A DNA stretch of 12,034 nt from Georgenia sp. (GTDB lineage Bacteria; Actinomycetota; Actinomycetes; Actinomycetales; Actinomycetaceae), in NCBI GenBank assembly GCA_027322565.1, contig DAHVRG010000265.1, positions 1 to 12,034 on the forward strand, read 5' to 3'. Each line of letters opens with the position of its first letter. Within the stretch, counting starts at the first letter, position 1. The position numbers were made by a program, and so were the translations under genes. The notes under the pieces were generated by a model. It did no database searches. It had not been told where the DNA came from and saw only the letters and a program-made list of their open reading frames with translations. Below, in pieces: positions 1-8,365 of the stretch.

Positions 1-29
1 CCCCGGTCGTCGCCCGCTTCGCCACCTGA
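1..29 (+). CDS. Possible 3' end of a convergent gene (partial)
   Basis: One plus-strand frame reads PVVARFAT followed by TGA at 27-29. This could be the last eight codons of a gene entering from the left and converging on galK. Eight codons give no family information, and an open frame this short is easily produced by chance in GC-rich DNA. The only support is that a small GC hairpin starts directly after the stop. Treat as a weak possibility. Confidence 0.25.
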
Positions 30-110
30 GCCGGCTCCCGGCCGGCCCTCCACCACCGACTCCGCGGTGGCGGGCGGGTCGCGGCCGCGGCGGGGGCAGG
101 GCCGGTGGCG
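30..110. other. Short intergenic region with weak hairpins after galK
   Basis: This gap lies between the galK stop and the left edge. It holds two small inverted repeats: GCCGGC at 30-35 pairing with 41-46 (5-base loop), and CCACCG at 53-58 pairing with CGGTGG at 65-70 (6-base loop). Neither is followed by a T-run on either strand. They might help end transcription between convergent genes, but 6-bp GC stems are expected by chance at this base composition. No gene is seen here. Confidence 0.25.
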
Positions 111-1324
<1,214 letters not shown>

Positions 1325-1328
<4 letters not shown>

Positions 1329-2530
1329 TCGACGACCTCCCGGAGACGGTCGGCGATGCGCTCCGGGGTGGTGTCGGAGATCCACGCGCCCATCCCCGAC
1401 TCCGAGCCGGCGAGGTACTTGAGCTTGCCGGGGGCACGGAGGACGGAGAAGAGCTGGAGGTGCAGCCGCAGGTCGGTGCGTCCCTCGTGGACGGGCGCCT
1501 GGTGCCAGGCGGCGATGTACGGGAGCCGCAGGGCCCGCTCCTCGCCCTCGCCGTTGCTTGTGACGAAGAACTGGTCCGCGGCGCGCAGGAGCCGCAGGTA
1601 GACGTCGGCGAGGTCGTCGCGTTCGGCGGCGGTGAGGGCGGGCAGGTCGGGCACGTCGCGGCGCGGCGCCAGGTGGACCTCGACGGGCCAGCGGGCCGCC
1701 GCGGGGACGTAGGCCACCCAGTGCTCGGACTCCATGACGATGCGTCGGCCGGAGCGCAGCTCCGCCTCGAGCACGTCACGCAGTAGGTTGCGTCCGGTGA
1801 CCTGGCGGTGCTCCCGGGAGCGCCGGAGCATCGTCGCGGTGCGCGGCGTGAGGTAGGGGTAGCCGTAGATCTGCCCGTGCGGGTGGTGGAGGGTCACCCC
1901 GATCTCCCGGCCGCGGTTCTCGAAGCAGAAGACCTGCTCGATGCCGGGGATCGCGCCGAGCTCGGTCGTCCGGTCGGCCCACGCCTCGATGACGGTGCGC
2001 ATCCGCCGGTGCCCGACGGTGGCGAGCGAGGCGTCCGGGTCGGGGGAGAAGCAGATGACCTCGCAGCGACCGGCGGCCGGGCGCACCGGCCACAGCCGCT
2101 CGCCGTCGACGTACGAGACCGTGTCCTCCTCCCCGGGCATCTGGACCAGCGAGGGGAAGCGGTTCTCGAAGACGACGACGTCGTAGTCGTCGGCGGGGAT
2201 GTCGCCGTCGCTGTACGCGGCCCCCGGCTTGGCCGGGGCGAGCGGGTTGGCGTCGGCCGGGGGCAGGTGCGTGCGGTTCATCCGGTGGGTCGCCATCGGC
2301 ACCCACTCACCGGTGAGGACGTCGAACCGCATCCGCGGCCCGGTGAACGGTCGAGCCACGCCGTCGGGCCCGGGTACCGGCGCGAAGCGGTCGGCCAGTG
2401 GCCGGGGGTCGTCCAGGCGACGGGTCGCGGCGCCGGAGACGTAGGGCTCGGAGTCGTCGAAGTAGATGATCTCCCGCCCGTCGGCGAGCTGGGTCCGGGT
2501 CTTGCGGACCAGGTGGGCCTCAGTCGTCAT
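1325..2530 (-). CDS. galT: Galactose-1-phosphate uridylyltransferase
   Basis: GalT exchanges UMP between UDP-glucose and galactose 1-phosphate, giving UDP-galactose and glucose 1-phosphate. The 401-residue protein carries the catalytic HHPHGQIYGYPY motif at 215-226. His218, the second His of HPH, is the expected nucleophile that becomes uridylylated. The C-terminal half has the matching HIT-like fold with HWVAYVP and VEVHLAPRR. Where many GalTs have CPxCP zinc ligands, this protein reads NPLAP (Asn95, Ala98), so the structural metal site is altered. The ATG at 2530 has GGAGGT eight bases upstream. A longer frame begins at 2656 but lies within the DeoR gene. The start overlaps the upstream regulator by 11 bases and the stop overlaps galK by four, so the three genes form one tight operon. 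Confidence 0.96.
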
Positions 2531-3362
2531 CCGTGGCCACCTCCAGCTCGAAGTCGTGGACGGCCGCCGCCCGGACGGTCTCGTCGTCGGGTGGGGAGTC
2601 CGTGACGAGGACGGCGAGGTCCTCGAGCCGGCAGAACGCCCGCACCCCGCGCACACCCCACTTGCTCGAGTCGAGGACGGCGACGACGCTGCGTCCGGTC
2701 GCGAGCAGGGCCGCGTTCGTCGCGGCCTCCTGGAGGTTGGGGGTCATCAGCCCGATCGCCGGGTCGAACCCGTGGGCGCCGAGGAACACCCAGTCCACGC
2801 GGAGCCCGCGCAGGTAGTCCACCGTGGCGGGGCCGACCAGGGCGTCGGACGGCGTCCGCTCGCCACCGGTGAGCAGGAGGGTCGGCGCCGGCTGGCCGGC
2901 CTCGCGCGCCTTCATGACCGCCTCGTGGAGGACGTCCGCCGCGGGCAGCGAGTTCGTGACGAGGGTGAGGGTGGCGAAGTGGGGCAGCGCCGTCAGGGCC
3001 CGTGCGACCGCGAGGGTCGTCGTCCCGGCCGAGAGGGCGACCGAGTCGCCGGCAGCGACGCGGGACGCCGCGAGCCGCCCGATCCGTGCCTTCTCCGCCT
3101 GCTGCTGGGCCGCCTTGAGGGCGAAGGCCGGCTCCTGTGCCGACCGGCTGGGTGCCACGGCACCGCCGTGCACCCGGGACACCAGGCCGCGGCGGACCAG
3201 GCTCGTGATGTCCCGACGGATGGTCATCTCGGACACCCCGAGCTGCTCGACCATGTCGGCGACCCGGACACCACCGTGCCGGTTGACCGCGGCCAAGATC
3301 TCCTGCTGACGCTGGCCGGCGAGTAGCGGAGAGGGTGCGGACGACGTGCGTTCGCTGTTCAT
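2520..3362 (-). CDS. DeoR-family transcriptional repressor of the galactose locus
   Basis: A 280-residue DeoR-type regulator. The N-terminal winged helix-turn-helix covers about 18-70, with the family signature VADMVEQLGVSEMTIRRDI at 34-52 and the following VSRVHGGA. The C-terminal sensor domain shows SAGTTT at 111-116 (phosphate-binding type loop), VTNS at 135-138, VFLGAHGFD at 192-200 and NLQEAATNAAL at 209-219. These domains normally sense a phosphorylated sugar; galactose 1-phosphate would fit the neighbours, but that is inference. The gene heads the galT-galK operon and faces the transporter operon, so it most likely represses both. ATG 3362 is chosen because family members begin shortly before RQQEIL. 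There is no clear Shine-Dalgarno in front. A longer GTG start at 3401 would add 13 atypical residues and run through a putative operator. Confidence 0.92.
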   Translation of the reverse strand: MNSERTSSAPSPLLAGQRQQEILAAVNRHGGVRVADMVEQLGVSEMTIRRDITSLVRRGLVSRVHGGAVAPSRSAQEPAFALKAAQQQAEKARIGRLAASRVAAGDSVALSAGTTTLAVARALTALPHFATLTLVTNSLPAADVLHEAVMKAREAGQPAPTLLLTGGERTPSDALVGPATVDYLRGLRVDWVFLGAHGFDPAIGLMTPNLQEAATNAALLATGRSVVAVLDSSKWGVRGVRAFCRLEDLAVLVTDSPPDDETVRAAAVHDFELEVATDDD

Positions 3363-3387
3363 GGGTCGAGTGTGACACAGCGAGGGC

Positions 3388-3400
3388 TCAAGATCGAACA
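3388..3400 (-). promoter_or_regulatory. Putative DeoR operator, site 3 (regulator-proximal)
   Basis: Read on the minus strand, this 13-mer is TGTTCGATCTTGA. It matches site 1 at 3448-3460 (TGTTCGAACTTGA) in 12 of 13 positions. It lies just upstream of the regulator's ATG, where binding could give autorepression of the deoR-galT-galK operon. It is assigned to the local DeoR protein by position only. Confidence 0.5.
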
Positions 3401-3447
3401 CGACCGCACAGGCTTTCTGGAAGACTCCGATCGCGTCCGTAACTTAA

Positions 3448-3460
3448 TGTTCGAACTTGA
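3448..3460 (+). promoter_or_regulatory. Putative DeoR operator, site 1
   Basis: TGTTCGAACTTGA contains the perfect 8-base palindrome GTTCGAAC at 3449-3456. It overlaps the first four bases of the proposed -35 element for the transporter operon. The same core recurs 40 bp downstream. Palindromic, TTCGAA-like AT-containing sites are plausible for DeoR-type repressors, and the site stands out in otherwise very GC-rich DNA. Confidence 0.55.
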
Positions 3461-3486
3461 CTGAATCTGTGGCGATCCGGTAGGAA
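3457..3486 (+). promoter_or_regulatory. Putative promoter of the transporter/GH2 operon
   Basis: TTGACT at 3457-3462 matches the -35 consensus in five of six bases. It is followed after 18 bases by TAGGAA at 3481-3486, which has the TA start common in actinobacterial -10 boxes but a poor last base. Transcription would start near 3493, inside operator site 2. The region is noticeably more AT-rich than its surroundings. The -35 is convincing; the -10 is only fair. Confidence 0.45.
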
Positions 3487-3487
3487 A

Positions 3488-3500
3488 GGTTCGAACTCGG
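3488..3500 (+). promoter_or_regulatory. Putative DeoR operator, site 2
   Basis: GGTTCGAACTCGG holds a second copy of the palindrome GTTCGAAC at 3489-3496 and agrees with site 1 in 10 of 13 positions. It would cover the predicted transcription start of the transporter operon. With site 1 over the -35, the promoter is bracketed by two copies whose centres are 40 bp apart. Confidence 0.5.
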
Positions 3501-3536
3501 CGGTGACGACGCTGCCCCCATCGAAGGAGATTGGTC

Positions 3537-4631
3537 ATGACACGAACCGGGAACCGCATCCCCCTGCGCGGCGCGGCGCTGCTCGCCGCCGCCTGCATCG
3601 CGCTGGCGGGCTGCACGAACGAAGGCGGCTCCGCGACCGAAGGGTCGACCGACGCGAGCAGCGAGTCCGTCGACACCTCGCAGCAGGTCCGCGAGAACGA
3701 CCTCGCCGAGGGCGAGGGGTGCACCATCGACGACTACGGCGTCGAGCACGTCGAGCTCGAGGGAGCCAAGGTCGGCTTCTCCCAGTCGGAGCCCGACTCG
3801 GCGAGCTTCCGGGCCGCCGAGACCCAGTCGATCCGGGACGCCGCGGCCGAGGTCGGTGCCGAGCTCGTCGTCACCAACGCGAACAACGAGCTGCCCAAGC
3901 AGATCAACGACATCCAGGACCTCCTCAACCAGGGGGTGGAGATCCTGGTCGTCGCCCCGGTGAACTCCGACGGGCTCGACCCCGCGCTGGAGGCGGCCCG
4001 GGAGAAGGGTGTGCCGGTCGTGACGATCGACCGCAAGGTCACCAACGAGCCGTGCGTCGACTACCTCACCTTCCTCGGCTCGGACTTCGTCGAGCAGGGG
4101 GAGCGCGCGGCCGACGCGCTCGCCGAGATCACCGGTGGCGAGGCCAACGTCGCGATCCTCCTCGGCCCGTCGGGCAACAACGTCACCGACGGCAGGGCCA
4201 ACGGCTTCAAGGACCGCGTGGCCGCCGAGTACCCCGACATCAACATCGTCGCCGAGCAGACGGCCAACGCCTCTCGGAGCGAGGGCCAGGAGGTCACCGC
4301 CCAGCTCCTCCAGTCCAACCCGGAGATCGACGCGATCTACGCCTTCAACGACGAGGAGGGGCTCGGCGCGATGACGGCGATCAGCGAGGCCGGCCTCGTG
4401 CCCGGCGAGGACGTCGTCATCGTCTCCATCGACGGCACCCGCAACGCCGTCGAGGCCATCATCGCCGGCACCTACAACGCGGTGATCGAGTCCAACCCGC
4501 GCTTCGGCCCGCTCGTCTTCGAGACCCTGCAGCGCTTCTACGACGGCGAGGCGATCGCCGAGGACATCATCATCGAGGACGGCGAGTACAACCAGGAGAA
4601 CGCCGAGGCGCAGCTCGGCCGCGCCTTCTGA
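3537..4631 (+). CDS. ytfQ: Sugar ABC transporter substrate-binding lipoprotein, YtfQ-like
   Basis: Extracytoplasmic receptor that captures a sugar and hands it to the membrane complex encoded next. The 364-residue protein has a lipoprotein signal with lipobox ALAGC, so Cys26 would be lipidated and anchor it outside the membrane. An acidic, Ser-rich linker follows to about residue 75. The periplasmic-binding (type I, LacI-like) fold then starts at KVGFSQ. It shows FRAAETQ (91-97), TIDRKV (163-168), FNDEE (270-274), SIDGTRNAVEAIIAG (297-311) and NPRFGP (320-325), all in the order I know from E. coli YtfQ, the galactofuranose/galactose receptor. Bifidobacterial fructose receptor FruE belongs to the same group, so the ligand is not proven. 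ATG 3537 is preferred to the in-frame TTG at 3531, which abuts the AAGGAGA ribosome site; ATG 3537 has the normal six-base spacing. First gene of the plus-strand operon. Confidence 0.88.
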   Translation: MTRTGNRIPLRGAALLAAACIALAGCTNEGGSATEGSTDASSESVDTSQQVRENDLAEGEGCTIDDYGVEHVELEGAKVGFSQSEPDSASFRAAETQSIRDAAAEVGAELVVTNANNELPKQINDIQDLLNQGVEILVVAPVNSDGLDPALEAAREKGVPVVTIDRKVTNEPCVDYLTFLGSDFVEQGERAADALAEITGGEANVAILLGPSGNNVTDGRANGFKDRVAAEYPDINIVAEQTANASRSEGQEVTAQLLQSNPEIDAIYAFNDEEGLGAMTAISEAGLVPGEDVVIVSIDGTRNAVEAIIAGTYNAVIESNPRFGPLVFETLQRFYDGEAIAEDIIIEDGEYNQENAEAQLGRAF

Positions 4632-4655
4632 GCCGCGGCCTGACCCGCCCTCCCC

Positions 4656-4701
4656 TGGGCGCGTCCCGGCGCCGCACTGCCCGGGTGCCGGGACGCGCCC
4701 A
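4656..4701 (+). terminator. Strong intercistronic hairpin between binding-protein and ATPase genes
   Basis: The arms 4657-4670 (GGGCGCGTCCCGGC) and 4687-4700 (GCCGGGACGCGCCC) are perfect 14-base reverse complements. The stem extends outward by a T-A pair (4656/4701) and inward by one G-U and two C-G pairs, giving about 18 bp around a loop of 10 bases. It begins 25 bases after the binding-protein stop. No T-run follows, so it is not a classical terminator. More likely it attenuates transcription or protects the upstream mRNA, allowing more receptor than membrane components to be made, an arrangement known for other binding-protein transporter operons. Confidence 0.6.
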
Positions 4702-4714
4702 CCCACTCCCTCGT

Positions 4715-4720
4715 GAAGGA
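4715..4720 (+). promoter_or_regulatory. Ribosome binding site that fixes the ATPase start
   Basis: GAAGGA lies seven bases before the GTG at 4728. The alternative in-frame GTG at 4713 overlaps this element and has no ribosome site of its own, so 4728 is the better start. Confidence 0.6.
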
Positions 4721-4727
4721 ATCTGCC

Positions 4728-6299
4728 GTGCCTCCATCACCTCAGCCGGCCGCCTCGTCCCCAGCGGCTCCCGTTCTCGAGGTCACCGGCGTGACGAAGC
4801 ACTTCGCCGGCGTCAGGGCGCTGACCGACGTGTCGTTCAGCGTCGCCCCCGGCTCGATCCACGCCCTCGTCGGCGAGAACGGCGCCGGCAAGTCCACCCT
4901 CATCAAGGTCTTCACCGGCGTGCACCAGCCGGACACCGGCGAGATCCGCTACTGCGGCGAGCCGGTGAGCTTCGCCCGCCCGTCGGACGCGCAGGACGTC
5001 GGCATCTCCACCGTCTACCAGGAGGTCAGCCTCGTCCCCCTGCTCTCGGTCGCCCGGAACGTGTTCCTCGGCCGGGAGCCGCGGAACCGGTTCGGCCTCA
5101 TCGACGTCCGGGCGATGAACCGCGACGCCCAGCGGATCACCACCGACCTCGGCATCGACGTCGACGTCACCCAGGACGTCGGCCGGCTCGGCCTCGGGGT
5201 CCAGCAGATGATCGCCCTCGCCCGGGCGATGACCATCAACGCCCGCGCCGTCATCATGGACGAGCCCACCTCCTCCCTCGAGATGCGCGAGGTCGAGACC
5301 CTGTTCGCCGTCGCTCGCCGGCTGCGCGACGACGGGGTCGGCATTGTCTTCGTCTCCCACCGCCTCGACGAGCTGTGGCAGCTGTGCGACGCCGTCACCA
5401 TCCTCCGGGACGGGCAGGTGGTCCACCGGGGCCGGATGGCCGACCTCGACCGGCGCACGCTCGTCTCCCACATGCTCGGGCGTGAGATCGACGACGCCGT
5501 CCGTCAGCACGCGGCGCCCGCGCGTGACGGCGCCGAGGCCGAGGCTCCGGTCCTGTCCGTCCGCGGCCTGCGGGCCGACCGGCGGCTCCACGGCATCGAC
5601 CTCGACGTGCGGCCCGGCCGGATCGTCGGGCTGGCCGGGCTGCTGGGCTCCGGGCGGAGCGAGACCGTCAAGGCGATCTACGGGGACCTGCCCGCCGAGG
5701 CCGAGTCGATCACCGTCAAGGGCGCCGAGCTGCGGCGGGGCTCGATCTCGGCGGCGCTCGACGCCGGTGTCGCGCTCCTCTCGGAGGACCGCAAGGCGGA
5801 GGGCATCATCCCGGACCTCTCGGTCCGCGACAACATCGTCCTCGCGGTGCTCAGCCGCGTCTCCCGGTGGGGCGTCATCTCCGACGCGAAGGTCGACGAG
5901 CTCGTCGACACGTTCATCCGGCGGCTGCGGATCAAGGTCTCCAGCCCCCACCAGCTCGTCTCCCAGCTCTCCGGGGGCAACCAGCAGAAGGTGCTCATCG
6001 CCCGCTGGCTGTGCACCGAGCCGAAGGTGTTCCTCCTCGACGAGCCGACGCGCGGCATCGACGTCGGGGCGAAGCAGGAGGTCGCCTCCCTCATCGACGA
6101 GCTGGCCGCGAAGGGCCTGGCCGTCCTCATGATCTCCTCGGAGACCGAGGAGCTCGTGGAGAGCTCCGACGAGGTCGTCGTCCTGCACGAGGGCTCGGTC
6201 AACGACCGCCTCGCCGGCTCCGACCTCACCCACTCGCGCTTGCTCGCCGCGCTGGTCGCGCCGGGCAGCTCCCCCGTCGACGCCGAGGTGGCCTCGTGA
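4728..6299 (+). CDS. ytfR: Sugar ABC transporter ATP-binding protein, YtfR/RbsA/MglA type
   Basis: Cytoplasmic ATPase driving sugar import, 523 residues with two fused ABC domains as usual for this carbohydrate class. Domain 1: Walker A GENGAGKST at 49-57, Q-loop YQEVSL at 97-102, relaxed signature LGLGVQQ at 154-160, Walker B IMDEPTSSLE at 176-185, and switch His211. Domain 2: degenerate Walker A GLLGSGRSE at 304-312 with no Lys, good signature LSGGNQQK at 414-421, Walker B LLDEPTRGID at 436-445, and SSE instead of the switch His. Such asymmetry is normal in RbsA, MglA and AraG. VYQEVSLVPLLSVARNVFLGREP resembles YtfR. It is separated from the receptor gene by the hairpin, and its stop overlaps the next start by four bases (GTGA), so it is coupled to the permeases. 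Confidence 0.92.
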   Translation: MPPSPQPAASSPAAPVLEVTGVTKHFAGVRALTDVSFSVAPGSIHALVGENGAGKSTLIKVFTGVHQPDTGEIRYCGEPVSFARPSDAQDVGISTVYQEVSLVPLLSVARNVFLGREPRNRFGLIDVRAMNRDAQRITTDLGIDVDVTQDVGRLGLGVQQMIALARAMTINARAVIMDEPTSSLEMREVETLFAVARRLRDDGVGIVFVSHRLDELWQLCDAVTILRDGQVVHRGRMADLDRRTLVSHMLGREIDDAVRQHAAPARDGAEAEAPVLSVRGLRADRRLHGIDLDVRPGRIVGLAGLLGSGRSETVKAIYGDLPAEAESITVKGAELRRGSISAALDAGVALLSEDRKAEGIIPDLSVRDNIVLAVLSRVSRWGVISDAKVDELVDTFIRRLRIKVSSPHQLVSQLSGGNQQKVLIARWLCTEPKVFLLDEPTRGIDVGAKQEVASLIDELAAKGLAVLMISSETEELVESSDEVVVLHEGSVNDRLAGSDLTHSRLLAALVAPGSSPVDAEVAS

Positions 6300-7288
6300 C
6301 CGACCAGACTGCTCTCGCCGCGCCGTCCGGCGGCGCCCCGGCGACGACCTCCCGGCGCCGCTCACCCCTCACCGCGGACTGGGTGCGCCGCAACGGCGTC
6401 TACCTCGCGCTGGTCGCCCTGGTCGTCGTGAACATCGTCATCACGCCCCATTTCGTCACGACGAGCAACCTGCGGCTCCAGCTCATCCAGACCGCCCCCA
6501 CGCTCATCGTCGCCCTCGGCATGGCGATGGTCATCGGCACCGGAGGGATCGACCTCTCGGTCGGCTCGGTCATGGCCCTCGCCGCGGCCGTCATGCCCCT
6601 CTACCTCGGGTACGGCACGATCGCGGGCATCGCGGTCGGCATGCTCTGCGGTGCGGCCTCCGGCTTCCTCGTCGGTATCCTCGTCGCGCGGGTAGGGCTG
6701 CAACCGATCGTCGCCACACTGGCGATCCTCGTGGGAGGACGCGGTCTGGCCAACGTCATCGGCGGCCAGATCAAGAACCTCAACGACCCGGGCCTGCGCA
6801 CGCTCGGCCTCGGCTCGGTCGCCGGCATCCCCTACACCGTGGTCGTCGCCGCCCTCATGCTGGGTGTCGTCGCCTTCCTCGTCCGCCGGACGACCTTCGG
6901 CCGCGCGATGCAGGCCATCGGCGGCAACCGCAGGGCCGCGACCCTCGCCGGCCTCCCGGTCGACCGCATCCTCGTCGCCACGTACGTCACCGCCGGCGTC
7001 CTCGCCGCGATCGCCGGGGTCCTCGTGGCCGCGCGGTCGCAGGCGTCCGACCCGCGCATGCTCGGGCTGCTCATGGAGCTCAACGCCATCGCCGCGGTCG
7101 TCATCGGGGGTACGCCGCTCACCGGCGGACGGATCCGGGTGCTCGGCACCCTCGCCGGCGCGCTCCTCATGCAGCTCATCACCTCGACCCTGGTCGCGCA
7201 CAACATCGCGGACTCGATCGCCCAGATGACCCAGGCAGTGGTCATCGTCGCCGCGGTCTACGTCCAGCTCGGGAGGAAGCCCTCGTGA
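6296..7288 (+). CDS. ytfT: Sugar ABC transporter permease, YtfT-like
   Basis: Integral membrane permease of 330 residues in the RbsC/YtfT family. After a hydrophilic N-terminus of about 33 residues it has roughly eight to ten hydrophobic segments, the first at about 35-51. The family motif TGGIDLSVGSVMAL lies at 82-95, and the cytoplasmic coupling region around FGRAMQAIGGNRRAATLAGL is at 201-220. The conserved VIGGTPLTGGRIRVLGTLAG follows at 269-288. GTG 6296 overlaps the ATPase stop as GTGA; longer open frame upstream is only a shadow inside the ATPase gene. It should form a heterodimeric channel with the next permease. Substrate identity follows the receptor, not the permease. Confidence 0.9.
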   Translation: MTDQTALAAPSGGAPATTSRRRSPLTADWVRRNGVYLALVALVVVNIVITPHFVTTSNLRLQLIQTAPTLIVALGMAMVIGTGGIDLSVGSVMALAAAVMPLYLGYGTIAGIAVGMLCGAASGFLVGILVARVGLQPIVATLAILVGGRGLANVIGGQIKNLNDPGLRTLGLGSVAGIPYTVVVAALMLGVVAFLVRRTTFGRAMQAIGGNRRAATLAGLPVDRILVATYVTAGVLAAIAGVLVAARSQASDPRMLGLLMELNAIAAVVIGGTPLTGGRIRVLGTLAGALLMQLITSTLVAHNIADSIAQMTQAVVIVAAVYVQLGRKPS

Positions 7289-8321
7289 AGACGACGACCG
7301 ATCTCGGGGCGGTGACGGCCGAGACCGTCGCGGTCCGCGCCGCCGGCGTCAGCCGCCGCGAACGCACGGCCCGTTTCGCCCAGCGCAACGGTGCCCTGCT
7401 CGTGCTCATCGGCCTCGGCCTCGTCATGAGCCTGACGTTCGACTCGTTCGGGACCGCCGCCAACCTCAGCCAGATCGCCCAGCAGGCCTCCTTCTACTCC
7501 CTCCTCGCGCTCGGGATGACGTTCGTCATCTTCACCGGCGGCATCGACCTGTCCGTGGGCTCGGTGTTCGCGCTCGGAGGAGTGCTCGGGGCGTGGGGTG
7601 CGGGGGTCAGCCCCCTCCTCGGGCTCGCGCTGCCCCTCGCGGTGTGCGGACTGTTCGGGCTGGTCCAGGGCACCATCGTGGCGCGGACCGCGGTCCCCGC
7701 CTTCATCGTCACCCTGGCCGGGCTGCTCTTCGCCCGCGGGCTGCTCCTCGTGCTGACGGACGAGGGCGCCACGACCTTCAAGGTGCCGGAGGGCAGCTGG
7801 TTCCTCACCCTGGCTCGCGGCTCCTTCCTCGGCCTGGGCTACACGGTCTGGCTCGCGATCGTGCTCTTCGCCGTCGGCATGCTCGTCCAGTACCGCACCT
7901 CCTACGGGTCGACCCTCCTCGCGATCGGTGGTCAGCCGGTCGCCGCCGACCTCATGGGGCTGCGCGTCGCCCGCGCGAAGATGGTCGCGTACACCACGAG
8001 CGGCATGCTCGCGGGCCTCGCCGGGGCGCTGACGGCCTCCTACACCGCCTCGGGCGTGACGACGCTCGGGGTCGGCCTCGAGCTCACCGCGATCTCCGCC
8101 GTCGTGCTCGGCGGCACCGCCCTCATGTGGGATCGGGGTCGGTGCTCGGCTCGCTCGTGGGGATGCTGCTGCTCCAGATCATCGCCAACCTCATCAACCG
8201 GCTCGGCCTGACCGACTCCAACTGGCAGGCCGTCGTCAACGGTGCCGTCCTCATCGTCGTCGCGACGGCACAGCTCTACCTCTCGCGGGTGCAGGCCCGC
8301 CCGCGGAAGGCGATCGGCTGA
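7285..8321 (+). pseudogene. yjfF: Second sugar ABC permease, YjfF-like, apparent frameshift near 8130
   Basis: Partner permease of the importer. It starts at GTG 7285, overlapping the previous stop by four bases, with GGGAGGAAG upstream. Residues 1-282 are normal family sequence with FTGGIDLSVGSVFALGG at 83-99 and FIVTLAGLLFARGL at 140-153. After Trp282 this frame degenerates to Arg/Ser/Cys-rich sequence and stops at 8211. The frame one base back continues with GSGSVLGSLVGMLLLQII and a normal hydrophobic C-terminus ending TGA 8319-8321. Adding one G to the run at 8128-8131 restores GGTALMWGSGSVLG, the same length as GGTPLTGGRIRVLG in the sister permease, and gives a 345-residue protein. The downstream part shows no other damage, so a sequencing error or very recent mutation is likelier than old decay. 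If real, the importer may be inactive. Confidence 0.85.
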
Positions 8322-8350
8322 CGCCGATCACCACCGAAGTACCCACCACT

Positions 8351-8359
8351 AGGGAAAGG
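8351..8359 (+). promoter_or_regulatory. Ribosome binding site of the GH2 gene
   Basis: AGGGAAAGG lies six bases before the GTG at 8366. It marks the start of a gene whose stop is outside the window. The 44-base gap after the permease stop shows no convincing promoter, so the hydrolase is probably co-transcribed with the transporter. Confidence 0.55.
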
Positions 8360-8365
8360 TCAACT

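Noticed and set aside
3371..3379. TGTGACACA as a CRP/GlxR-type site upstream of the regulator
   Set aside because: It is only a 9-base palindrome. The usual 16-base TGTGA-N6-TCACA arrangement is absent, so there is no real support for catabolite control here.
3444..4706. Minus-strand open frame of 420 codons and a plus-strand frame of 660 codons (3503-5485) over the receptor gene
   Set aside because: Both are repetitive Arg/Gly or Val/Asp/Leu-rich translations. The receptor gene has a lipobox, a ribosome site and family motifs in its own frame.
5867..6295. Long upstream extension of the YtfT-like permease
   Set aside because: It lies entirely inside the ATPase gene and its residues are Arg/Gly-rich noise. 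The GTGA overlap at 6296 gives the natural start.
4737..6365. Minus-strand open frame of 542 codons opposite the ATPase gene
   Set aside because: It has an Arg/Asp/Val/Gly-rich composition without motifs, while the plus strand encodes both ABC domains. Shadow frame.
8122..8145. Programmed -1 frameshift signal in the permease gene
   Set aside because: No slippery heptamer fits the zero frame, and such recoding is not known to me in this family. A missing base explains the data more simply.
8312..8329. GATCGGC/GCCGATC inverted repeat over the permease stop codon as a terminator
   Set aside because: It is only 7 bp with a 4-base loop and no T-run, and the GH2 gene follows within 44 bases, so readthrough is expected.
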